IMG/VR virus record: IMGVR_UViG_3300018719_000034
Coordinates: 1 to 54,048 of that record
Direction: 5' to 3' (one strand)
From: a virus
Length of the DNA stretch: 54,048 nt
A model generated the notes under the pieces. It did not search any database. It had not been told where the DNA came from and saw only the letters and a program-made list of their open reading frames with translations. Shown here piece by piece: positions 6,973-13,809 of the stretch (the first letter of the stretch is position 1; every line of letters begins with the position of its first letter). Position numbers and translations under genes: made by a program.

Positions 6973-8233
6973 AGGCCACGTGGGGAAGATCGGCCATCCT
7001 TGTCGTGTAGAGAGGCGAGCGGTTCTTGAACTTGGTCTCCCAGGGCTTCTTGATGCCGGCCGCTGCCAGGGTCACGGCGCCTCGACCGAACCGGGCATTG
7101 GCGGCATCCATGGCCGCCATGAGCCGCCCTCCCCGGTCCTGATCGAAGCCGCCAAAGAGCGCCCGCTGGGCCTTGTCCATCGCCACGAGATCGTCCGTCA
7201 CCACCCCGGCCTTGCAGTAATGGTATCCGTCCCGCCAGATCTGGCGCGCGCCAGCCTCGGCCGCCTTGACCAGAATGGTGGTGTCGTTGGTCGCCTCGAT
7301 CAGATGCACCGTCGTCGAGACGCTCCGCTGCGGCCGATCCGTGTCATGACCCGACGTGTGGTAGAAGACCGTAACATGATCGGTCCCGAGACCCTGCTTG
7401 CGCAGCTTCTCCGCGAGCCGGCTGGCATGGGAGGCGACAGCCTCCAGCATTTCCCGCAGCTCCGTGACTCGTCCGGCGAAGTGGCGCGTCACAGCGCATC
7501 CCTTCTGCTGAGGCGCGACGAGCTCCAGCGGTAGGCATGACGTGCCGCGCAACTCGTGCACGATCTTCTCGCCCACCACCGTCAGGAGCTGCCGCGCCTG
7601 GCGCAGGTCCATGTCCTTCAGGTCCGCCACGCTCTCCAGCCCCAAGCGATCGAGTTTCGCCGCGGACGCGCGACCGATCCCCCACACATCCTCGACAGGC
7701 CATCGGACCAGCCAATGGGCGCGGATATCCTCGTCGGTCAGATCACAGACCCCACCGAGTTCCGGCACGGCCTTGGCGATCCGGTTTGCGAGCTTCGCCA
7801 GCGTCTTGGTGGGGCCAATGCCGACACAAGTCGGAATGCCAACCCATTGCCTGACGGTCGAGCGCAGGTCGCGGGCGTAGGCAATCAGGTCCTTATGCTC
7901 GAACCCAGAGACATCGAGAAAGCTCTCGTCGATGGAATAGATCTCCACGTTCGGCGTGAACCGACGATAGACCTCGTTCATGCGCCAGCTCATGTCGCCA
8001 TAGAGCGTGTAGTTCGAGGAGAAGACCGCCACCCCTTCCCGCTTGCAGAGATCGCGGATTTTGAAGAAGGGCTCGCCCATGCGGATGCCGAGGGCCTTGG
8101 CTTCCGCCGTCCTGGCAACGGCGCAGCCATCGTTGTTCGACAGAACGATGACCGGCCGTCCCTCAAGACGAGGATCGAAGACCCGCTCGCACGAGCAATA
8201 GAACGAGTTGCCGTCGATGAGGGCGAAGGTCAT
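6971..8233 (-). CDS. umuC: DNA polymerase V catalytic subunit UmuC
   Basis: The 420-residue product is a complete Y-family polymerase. [21 protein letters not shown] carries the first metal-binding Asp and the steric-gate region, [10 protein letters not shown] (about residues 100-109) holds the catalytic Asp-Glu pair, and [16 protein letters not shown] is the helix-hairpin-helix. The C-terminal third is the little-finger/UmuC extension. With UmuD' it performs error-prone translesion synthesis. The start at 8233 overlaps the umuD stop as ATGA, so the two are translationally coupled. The longer upstream frame (to 8539) is just the umuD shadow. Control comes from the LexA box at 8680. Confidence 0.95.
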   Translation of the reverse strand: MTFALIDGNSFYCSCERVFDPRLEGRPVIVLSNNDGCAVARTAEAKALGIRMGEPFFKIRDLCKREGVAVFSSNYTLYGDMSWRMNEVYRRFTPNVEIYSIDESFLDVSGFEHKDLIAYARDLRSTVRQWVGIPTCVGIGPTKTLAKLANRIAKAVPELGGVCDLTDEDIRAHWLVRWPVEDVWGIGRASAAKLDRLGLESVADLKDMDLRQARQLLTVVGEKIVHELRGTSCLPLELVAPQQKGCAVTRHFAGRVTELREMLEAVASHASRLAEKLRKQGLGTDHVTVFYHTSGHDTDRPQRSVSTTVHLIEATNDTTILVKAAEAGARQIWRDGYHYCKAGVVTDDLVAMDKAQRALFGGFDQDRGGRLMAAMDAANARFGRGAVTLAAAGIKKPWETKFKNRSPLYTTRMADLPHVA

Positions 8234-8658
8234 TTGCGCGCCTCGTACATCCGGCGATAGGTGCTCAGAGCAACCCCGAAGATTTGGTACTCGGAGTGCT
8301 CCGACATCTGGAACGGCGGAAACTCGTCGTTCTCGAAAGCGAAGCGAGCCCGCCCGCCGTTGATCAGCAGGCGCTTGACGCTGCGCTCGCCGTCGATGTC
8401 CACGACGACGATATGCCGGTTGGCTGGAGTGATGCTGCGGTCGACGATGAGGAGATCGCCAGGGAAGATCCTGGCCTTGACCATCGAATAGCCGCCGACC
8501 TTGAAGAGGAAGGTGAAAGCAGGATTGGGCGCCATCCATCGGGGAAGCTCAACCTGTTCCTCGATGTAGTCCTGTGCCGGGGATGGGAAGCCCGCACACA
8601 AAACATGACCGTACATCGGGACGTGCACCGTCCCGCTGTCACTGACTTGTGCCAGCAC
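8230..8658 (-). CDS. umuD: UmuD, S24-family autoprocessing subunit of Pol V
   Basis: The cleavage motif [11 protein letters not shown] is followed by the catalytic Ser in [21 protein letters not shown] (E. coli has GDSM, here GYSM) and the catalytic Lys in RSVKRLL. RecA-stimulated self-cleavage at Ala-Gly would give UmuD'. The open frame reaches an ATG at 8685, but that ATG lies inside the LexA box. GTG 8658, with GGAGAGCAGAC upstream, gives 142 residues and puts FPSP at residue 24, close to E. coli UmuD (139 residues). I therefore prefer GTG. It overlaps umuC as ATGA. Confidence 0.85.
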   Translation of the reverse strand: MLAQVSDSGTVHVPMYGHVLCAGFPSPAQDYIEEQVELPRWMAPNPAFTFLFKVGGYSMVKARIFPGDLLIVDRSITPANRHIVVVDIDGERSVKRLLINGGRARFAFENDEFPPFQMSEHSEYQIFGVALSTYRRMYEARK

Positions 8659-8679
8659 GTCTGCTCTCCATGTTCCTGA

Positions 8680-8694
8680 GAACATAAAGAGAAC
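8680..8694 (-). promoter_or_regulatory. LexA (SOS) box of umuDC
   Basis: GAAC-ATAAAGA-GAAC on the plus strand, that is GTTC-N7-GTTC read toward umuD, is an exact alphaproteobacterial LexA site. A flanking palindrome TGTTC-CTGA-GAACA (8671-8684) overlaps it. Confidence 0.9.
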
Positions 8695-8977
8695 ATGCTT
8701 CCCTAAGGTGTGTCAAACCGCCCCACAATTACATGTGGATAGCGGGGAAATCCGGGTTGCCAGAACATCAATAAGGAACCCGCTGACCAGAGGCAGTAAG
8801 GTGTCCGATAGATGGCTCAAGAAGGCAGAACCTGAGAGCCCTCCACCATCCGATATACTTAAGAGCCATTTGAGTTGAGCTATCTCCGCATTGCTTGGCA
8901 GAGTCAGTACAACTAATCTGCTCATCAAGGAAAAGGCCGTATTCGATCATTCTGTACTCCTGACTTGGAGCCGGAAC

Positions 8978-9316
8978 ATGAAGAAGATCGCCACGATATG
9001 CCTAGTTCTTCTCAACCTAAATTTAGGGGTGGTGGCCTCCCCCTTCATAGCTGCTTTGGCCGCGGACAACCCAATTCAGTTCGCCCAGAGCGATGAACAA
9101 AAGCGAAGGGAAGCTGAAGAGAGACAACGGCAGTGTGAGCGGGCCAAAGCAGACACGCTAGCTCGCTGCCTGAGTAATGTAAGCTCTGAATTTAGTAGAT
9201 GCGAAAGCGGTTGCAGTTCCAGCACTGATCACTTCGGCTGTCGTGATCGGTGCAGATCGAGCGAAAGTAGCAATCGGAGTACCTGCCATTCAGGCCTTAG
9301 CAGCATGTCTTGCTAG
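8978..9316 (+). CDS. Secreted cysteine-rich small protein (prophage cargo)
   Basis: ATG 8978 follows TTGGAGCCGGAAC. The 112-residue product has a clear export signal (MKKIATICLVLLNLNLGVVA, cleavage likely after AALA near residue 28), a charged linker EQKRREAEERQRQ, and then eight cysteines in about 62 residues within a Ser-rich domain. It probably folds by disulfides in the periplasm or outside the cell. I recognise no family. GC is lower than the phage backbone and it is transcribed alone next to umuDC, so it looks like a cargo (moron) gene that could alter the lysogen surface. Confidence 0.7.
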   Translation: MKKIATICLVLLNLNLGVVASPFIAALAADNPIQFAQSDEQKRREAEERQRQCERAKADTLARCLSNVSSEFSRCESGCSSSTDHFGCRDRCRSSESSNRSTCHSGLSSMSC

Positions 9317-9353
9317 ATTAGCTCGCACTGTTGTCACATCGTTATCTCCAAAA

Positions 9354-9413
9354 ACCCCGCCAACCTGAGCCAGCGGGGCGTGGTGTCCAAGCGATGTACC
9401 GCATCTCCTGGGG
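9354..9413 (+). repeat. Leader element of the 9443 gene: hairpin plus two shared motifs
   Basis: A CCCCGC/GCGGGG stem-loop is followed by GTCCAAGCGATGTACCGC (9385-9402) and CCGCATCTCCTGGGG (9399-9413). The first motif recurs at 1581-1598 and the second at 976-990, both outside the prophage. It is probably a transcribed leader or regulatory element; the mechanism is unknown. Confidence 0.5.
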
Positions 9414-9442
9414 GAGTAACTGTCAGAGCGAAGAGAGGCGCC

Positions 9443-9568
9443 ATGATGGCAAAGTGGGGGTGCGAGATCGCCCAGAAGCAGGCTGCGGGGGAGTACCTGC
9501 CCGACCTCCTCAGGTGCGGAGCCATTTATCCGGATTTGGCGAAGCGGTTCGCGCCTACGTCTAAATAA
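9443..9568 (+). CDS. 41-residue protein, paralogue of 1012-1149
   Basis: ATG-ATG at 9443 follows GAGAGGCGCC. The product contains KWGCEIAQKQAAGEYLPDLL and RCGAIYPDLAKRF, conserved with the copy at 1012. There is one invariant Cys in RCGAIYPD and one extra Cys here. It is too short for an enzyme; a small regulator or stress protein is possible, but nothing in the sequence decides it. A terminator follows at 9651. Confidence 0.65.
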   Translation: MMAKWGCEIAQKQAAGEYLPDLLRCGAIYPDLAKRFAPTSK

Positions 9569-9650
9569 CGAGTCTCCGGCGCCTCGACCGGGACCAGTGG
9601 CCCCGCTATTCTTAGATCGAGATCCATGGTTTGCCCCTACGGTCAGACTT

Positions 9651-9682
9651 AAGCGCCTTCGGACGGATGGCGCTTTCTTTTT
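9651..9682 (+). terminator. Rho-independent terminator
   Basis: AAGCGCC (9651-9657) pairs with GGCGCTT (9669-9675), followed by TCTTTTTG. It ends the small gene at 9443 and is convergent with the lysis genes. TGCCCCTACGG precedes it, as it precedes the terminator at 6948. Confidence 0.75.
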
Positions 9683-9684
9683 GT

Positions 9685-10014
9685 CTACTCCCTCCGCTGC
9701 TGGATGACCTCCCGAAGCAGGCTGTCCAGCCGGTCGCCGAGCTTCTCGATCGAGCCCGCTAGCCGCTCCTCAACCTCCCGCAGCACCTCTCGCGACACGA
9801 GCCGTTCCGCCTGTGTGACCTGATAGGCGTTCACGGAAGCCTGGAGGATGGCGATCTTTTCATGTGCCTTGTCGGCTTTCTCTTCGGCCGAGATAGCCCG
9901 CTTTTCGGCTGCCTGTGCTCTCTGCTCTGCCGCGATCAGGAACCTGATGATGCCGAGGGCGGCGCCCCCAATCATGAAGACGGTCGCGAAGCTGATTTCC
10001 CAGTTGAACTGCAT
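9685..10014 (-). CDS. Membrane-anchored coiled-coil protein of the lysis module
   Basis: The 109-residue product has one N-terminal membrane span (about residues 8-28, ATVFMIGGAALGIIRFLIAA). A long charged coiled coil follows (AEQRAQAAEKRAISAEEKADKAHEK and onward to EEVIQQRRE-type heptads). An anchor followed by a periplasmic coiled coil is the shape of an inner-membrane spanin, and the position directly after the holin fits. There is, however, no recognisable outer-membrane partner lipoprotein, so it may instead be a holin accessory protein. It is the last gene of the late minus-strand operon. Confidence 0.65.
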   Translation of the reverse strand: MQFNWEISFATVFMIGGAALGIIRFLIAAEQRAQAAEKRAISAEEKADKAHEKIAILQASVNAYQVTQAERLVSREVLREVEERLAGSIEKLGDRLDSLLREVIQQRRE

Positions 10015-10016
10015 GC

Positions 10017-10559
10017 TCAGCCACCCGCCTTTCCGGACGGCCGGACGGTCTCGGCAATCGCTCTCACCGTGTCCCCGCTCCGCTTAGAGCCTGCCGACGA
10101 GCCGAGCCAATACTGCACCACGGTCCCAAAGGCCGGGATGAGCGCGCCGAAGAGTACGTTCAAAAGCTGGGCCTGCGACGGGGGGAGATCGGCCCGCACC
10201 ACGAACAGCAATGCCATGACGGCGAAGAAGCCGACGATTACGATCACGGACACGACTGGAGCGCCCCAGGCGGCATTATGGCCTTGACGGGCGAGTTCCA
10301 AGGTCTGTTGCCTGGCGCTCTGCACGTCCTCGACAGCTAGGCGCGTTTCCTCGAGTTGGATCTTCGCCTGCTCGACAAAGGCATGGGCAAGCGTCGGGTC
10401 CATCTGGATCCGGTTTTGCGCCTTCTGCGGGTCGTCCGTGCCGAATACGATTTTGGCAGCGTCGGCCACCTTCCCGGCCGCCGTACCCGCTTTGCCTCCA
10501 GCGAACACGCCGATGAGATCGGGAGCGTATTGCAGTAACAGTCCGATAATGGGGTGCAT
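10017..10559 (-). CDS. 3TM-type holin (GTA holin family)
   Basis: The 180-residue product has an N-terminal hydrophobic segment (MHPIIGLLLQYAPDLIGVFAGG), a soluble helical middle including an EETRLAVEDVQSARQ region, and two C-terminal membrane spans (about residues 100-122 and 131-151). This is the layout of the three-span holins of gene-transfer agents and related phages, which often have 'NRIQxDPxLAxAxxExxK' in the middle. It would form the membrane lesion that releases the endolysin. It sits between the endolysin and the coiled-coil gene. Confidence 0.85.
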   Translation of the reverse strand: MHPIIGLLLQYAPDLIGVFAGGKAGTAAGKVADAAKIVFGTDDPQKAQNRIQMDPTLAHAFVEQAKIQLEETRLAVEDVQSARQQTLELARQGHNAAWGAPVVSVIVIVGFFAVMALLFVVRADLPPSQAQLLNVLFGALIPAFGTVVQYWLGSSAGSKRSGDTVRAIAETVRPSGKAGG

Positions 10560-10569
10560 GGAAGGCCTC

Positions 10570-11244
10570 CTAGCGGATCATTTCCTTGAGGGTTTTGCTG
10601 TCGATGCCGAGGAGCGCGGCCACGGCCACAAGGGCCGCCACAAGGGCGGACATGGCTGCGAGCGCCGCAGCGGAGGGGGCGGGTGTCTCAATGGGCTCGA
10701 TATCAGGAGGCGGCGGGATGTGGTCGGCCGCGGCCGCCATGGCGAGGGCTTCCTTGCGGACGCCTTCCACGCGGCTCGACCAGCCCTTGCCAAACGTGTC
10801 CCAAGTCGCGAGCCCGCGAAGGAAGTTCAGCCGATCGTCACAGATGCGGTTGATGACGGTCGAAGGAGGAACCGCCTTTACGGCTTCCAGGGTCTTGGGC
10901 CCTACGACCCCATCAGCCGGAGCGAGGACGGCTCGCTGGAGCCACTTGGCGGCACGGCTCGGACCCGAGTTCACGGCTGCATCGAACACGCAGAGGTCCA
11001 CCCCGGCGGGCAGATCATCCGCCCTCACCCTGTCCCAATAGTTCTGCTTGTAGATCGGAGTCACGGCGGGCACCGTCAGGGACCGGACCTCGGCCTTCGT
11101 AGCGGGGCGGCCGAGCCACGCCGACAGAGTGCCGATCGTCACGCCCAGGTTCGTAGCACCGCCTGGGTCCTTCGGGTGATCCACATACCCGCCCTCATGC
11201 CTCAGGACGAGCTCCAGCGCCCTCCCGAACGTATCGGTAGCCAT
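10570..11244 (-). CDS. Endolysin, glycoside hydrolase family 108 muramidase
   Basis: Start ATG 11244 follows AAGAGGATACCC; the longer frame to 11268 starts inside a terminator stem. Residues 3-90 are the GH108 (ZliS) domain: ALELVLRHEGGYVDHPKDPGGATNLGVTIG holds the catalytic Glu in HEGGY. Residues about 90-170 are the family's peptidoglycan-binding half (VCDxAVNSGP-type motif seen as VFDAAVNSGPSRAAKWLQRAV). The C-terminus has a proline-rich linker and a hydrophobic span (ALAAMSALVAALVAVAALLG), suggesting membrane tethering. It cleaves the glycan strand of the cell wall at the end of the lytic cycle. Confidence 0.9.
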   Translation of the reverse strand: MATDTFGRALELVLRHEGGYVDHPKDPGGATNLGVTIGTLSAWLGRPATKAEVRSLTVPAVTPIYKQNYWDRVRADDLPAGVDLCVFDAAVNSGPSRAAKWLQRAVLAPADGVVGPKTLEAVKAVPPSTVINRICDDRLNFLRGLATWDTFGKGWSSRVEGVRKEALAMAAAADHIPPPPDIEPIETPAPSAAALAAMSALVAALVAVAALLGIDSKTLKEMIR

Positions 11245-11268
11245 GGGTATCCTCTTACTGTTGGACAT

Positions 11269-11294
11269 GAAAAAGCCGCCCGGTGAGGGGCGGC
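11269..11294 (-). terminator. Rho-independent terminator upstream of the endolysin
   Basis: On the minus strand GCCGCCC-CTCACC-GGGCGGC is followed by TTTTT. It separates the lysis genes from the acyltransferase, so read-through or a promoter in 11295-11630 is needed for lysis gene expression. Confidence 0.8.
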
Positions 11295-11319
11295 GGGAAC
11301 TCAGGCTAGAGGTATGGCC

Positions 11320-11560
11320 ATCATGGTCACACCTTCGCTTGAAGGGGTGTACCGTCTGGTGCTCCCCTTGCGGTTATGTCTGAGGGGGTACAGTGCACCG
11401 CCTCAGGGCCTCCGCACTATGGAGGCCCTTCGAGGGATACTCGTACTGTGAGTACCCTATCTGCGGGCAGCAAAGGCGAAGGGGTACCGACAGCACAGGC
11501 CCCCCTGTTTAGGATCAGGGCGTCCATAGTGTGGACACTCTAAGGGGTGGGTCTACTATA
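11320..11560. other. Non-coding region made of successive hairpins
   Basis: No credible gene lies in 11295-11631. Instead, stem-loops follow one another: CACCTTC/GAAGGGGTG (about 11320), AGGGCCTCC/GGAGGCCCT (11405-11429, perfect 9 bp), AGGGATACTC/GAGTACCCT (11433-11459), ACAGG/CCTGT (about 11494-11507), GTCCA/TGGAC (about 11521-11535) and AAGGGG/CCCCTT (about 11540-11571). Motifs such as GGTACC and CATAGTG recur. This looks like a structured RNA or a leader that controls the lysis genes. I do not recognise it. Confidence 0.5.
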
Positions 11561-11631
11561 CCGCCCCCTTGCACCGCCAAGCGCCGCCCGAAGTTCTCGG
11601 TGGTCATAGTGCCCTCGTGATGGGGGTGTGG

Positions 11632-11656
11632 AAAAGGCCGCCGAAGCGGGTGGGCC
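11632..11656 (-). terminator. Probable terminator of the acyltransferase gene
   Basis: Directly after the stop codon the minus strand reads GGCC-cac-CCG-ctt-CGG-c-GGCC followed by TTTT, an imperfect stem with a short U tract. Confidence 0.6.
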
Positions 11657-13654
11657 TTAGTGCGCGCCTACCGAGGTCAGTCGATGTTGAAGGTAGGGCG
11701 CAAGTGACCGCGAATAAGTGCGTGTGAAGTGCCCTCTATCTCGCCACACGATTACATTCCCGACAACTTCGGGGCAGATCCCGTCCGGACAAAAGGCATC
11801 AATCATATTGACTATTGTTGCGCCAGCTTTGTTTGCAGCCGGCACTATTGGGTCAAAGCGTTCAATTTCCGTCTTTCGCACAAAACAATCTTCGGGGGGC
11901 TTAGTCCCCAAGCACCCTAGCAAATCCTCAGGGAGATTGGGGGTATCCGCCATAACTAGAATACGGGCGCCGCTACGCTTCATTCTCTCAAAAGTTCTGA
12001 AGATCGCTTCCACCATGGTATCATTGTTATGTTCCGGGTACAGGCGTTGAAGCGCTGACTGGCTATAAATGATAAGGTCTGGCTTCTCACTCTCAATCCA
12101 TTTGAGAACATTCTGCCCCCAGACCAAGCATTCAGCGTATTCCTTGCCGAGCCTAACGACAGGCACATCAAGGATCGGGCAAGCTGACTTTGTTTGCAAC
12201 GTTACTCGCCATCGCTGTTGCTCGCTAATGCTACGCAGAGCCGGGAGCCAGTTTGTAGCCTTTGAGTCACCGGCGAGAACTACATGAAAATTTGAGTTTC
12301 GATCGCCAAACTCACACGACCGAACGACTTCGGCAGGCGGGTCAAGGTGGCACTTGTCTCTATAGACGTCGGAGTAATCGCCTCGTGCACTGTGGATTGG
12401 GGGCAAAAACTCGGAAGTCGGCGGGACAGCCGCTTTCTCGAACAGGGCTGCAGCTCCGGGATACAACAGGCGCTTGTCGGTATGTGTGGACGCTACCACG
12501 TTCTGGCTATTGAGGACGCTCAAAGTGAGTAGTGGCACTGCGATACAACTAAAAACAGCGACGACGACGGTGGGAACAAAAGCGAACGGCGGGAGAGTTA
12601 CCTTTCTGTAACGGATAGGATCTTCGATCAATACCTTCGAGGCATAGCCAGCAAGCAATGATGCAGTAAGCAATACAATACCTTCGGCCAGAGAGAGCCT
12701 CTCAAGACCGAATATGCTCAGATAAAATACAATGAGAGGCCAGTGCCACAGGTATACGGAATAGGAAATATCCCCGATCCGCTGGAATGCAGCAGATGAG
12801 AGGACAGGATAAAGAAGGCTGTCTTGCTGATCCCCAGACGCGATCAAGAGGAGCGCCCCGGCGACCGGGAGCACTGCCCAATAGCCTGGGAATGCTGTAC
12901 TTGCGCTAAAAGCGAAGGCCGATGCAAGTATCAAAAGAAGACCCGTGGCGCGCATCGCCCCTGCGAGCACAGCACGGGGTTTCGGGCATGACAATACGGC
13001 TAGAAGCCCGCCAGAACCTAGCTCCCATATACGAGCGTGAGTAGCAAAATATGCATAGGCAGGGTCAGCACGGGTCAGCACTACTGACACAGAAAAGGAC
13101 AGTACAGTTACAACTGCAAGGATCCACAGCAGGAGAGTCAGGAAACTAAGCCTCCGCCAACATTGCGCTATGACTCCAGCGAAAATTACTAACAGAGGCC
13201 AAGCAACATAGAATTGCTCTTCTATGGCAAGAGACCAATAGTGCTGCACCGGGCTAGCTGGGCCATCGGCATTCAAATAGTCTACCGCCATCTCTGCAAG
13301 CCGCCAGTTCTCGACATACAAGGCGCTTGCTACAAGAGATCCCGCTACGTCGCGCATATTTGCTGGTGGGAGCAGAGGCATTGCCAGCCCAACTATCAGC
13401 AGGACAAAAGTAGCGGCTGGTAAGAGCCTACGGATACGCCCCCCATAAAACTTCGCGAGAGATACCTTTCCAGTTGCCTCGATCTGCCTCAGGAGAGCCG
13501 AGGTAATCAGATATCCAGAGATAACGAAGAACACATCGACGCCGACATATCCGCCGGGAAGCACCTCTGGCCAAAGGTGAAATACAAGAACAGAGAGCAC
13601 TGAGACTGCACGCAGGCCCTGAATATCCGACCGAAAGGCGACATTTTCCTTCAT
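11657..13654 (-). CDS. O-acyltransferase (acyltransferase 3 + SGNH), OafB/OatA type
   Basis: Of the 665 residues, about 1-350 form the ten-span acyltransferase-3 membrane domain. It opens FRSDIQGLRAVSVLSVLVFHLWP with the conserved His, then GGYVGVDVFFVISGYLI. About 430-660 form a periplasmic SGNH esterase-like domain, with GDS in VVLAGDSKATNWLPAL and the Asp-x-x-His pair in WRDRGHFT. Such proteins O-acetylate lipopolysaccharide or other surface sugars. In prophages they change the serotype and block superinfection. GC is clearly lower than in the flanking phage genes and it has its own terminator, so it is a cargo gene between tail fibre and lysis genes. Confidence 0.9.
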   Translation of the reverse strand: MKENVAFRSDIQGLRAVSVLSVLVFHLWPEVLPGGYVGVDVFFVISGYLITSALLRQIEATGKVSLAKFYGGRIRRLLPAATFVLLIVGLAMPLLPPANMRDVAGSLVASALYVENWRLAEMAVDYLNADGPASPVQHYWSLAIEEQFYVAWPLLVIFAGVIAQCWRRLSFLTLLLWILAVVTVLSFSVSVVLTRADPAYAYFATHARIWELGSGGLLAVLSCPKPRAVLAGAMRATGLLLILASAFAFSASTAFPGYWAVLPVAGALLLIASGDQQDSLLYPVLSSAAFQRIGDISYSVYLWHWPLIVFYLSIFGLERLSLAEGIVLLTASLLAGYASKVLIEDPIRYRKVTLPPFAFVPTVVVAVFSCIAVPLLTLSVLNSQNVVASTHTDKRLLYPGAAALFEKAAVPPTSEFLPPIHSARGDYSDVYRDKCHLDPPAEVVRSCEFGDRNSNFHVVLAGDSKATNWLPALRSISEQQRWRVTLQTKSACPILDVPVVRLGKEYAECLVWGQNVLKWIESEKPDLIIYSQSALQRLYPEHNNDTMVEAIFRTFERMKRSGARILVMADTPNLPEDLLGCLGTKPPEDCFVRKTEIERFDPIVPAANKAGATIVNMIDAFCPDGICPEVVGNVIVWRDRGHFTRTYSRSLAPYLQHRLTSVGAH

Positions 13655-13809
13655 ACGGGTGCCCTTAGCAGATAGCTTTCACGGGTCAAGCAGCTGTGGC
13701 ACCCAGCTTTGCGCAATGTAAGGTAGTTATATTCAGTCGCATACTGCGGGGCCTGAGAGGTGGAACGGGAAGTCAGGCCAGTGGGCTGCTATAGAGCGTT
13801 GCGAGCAAG

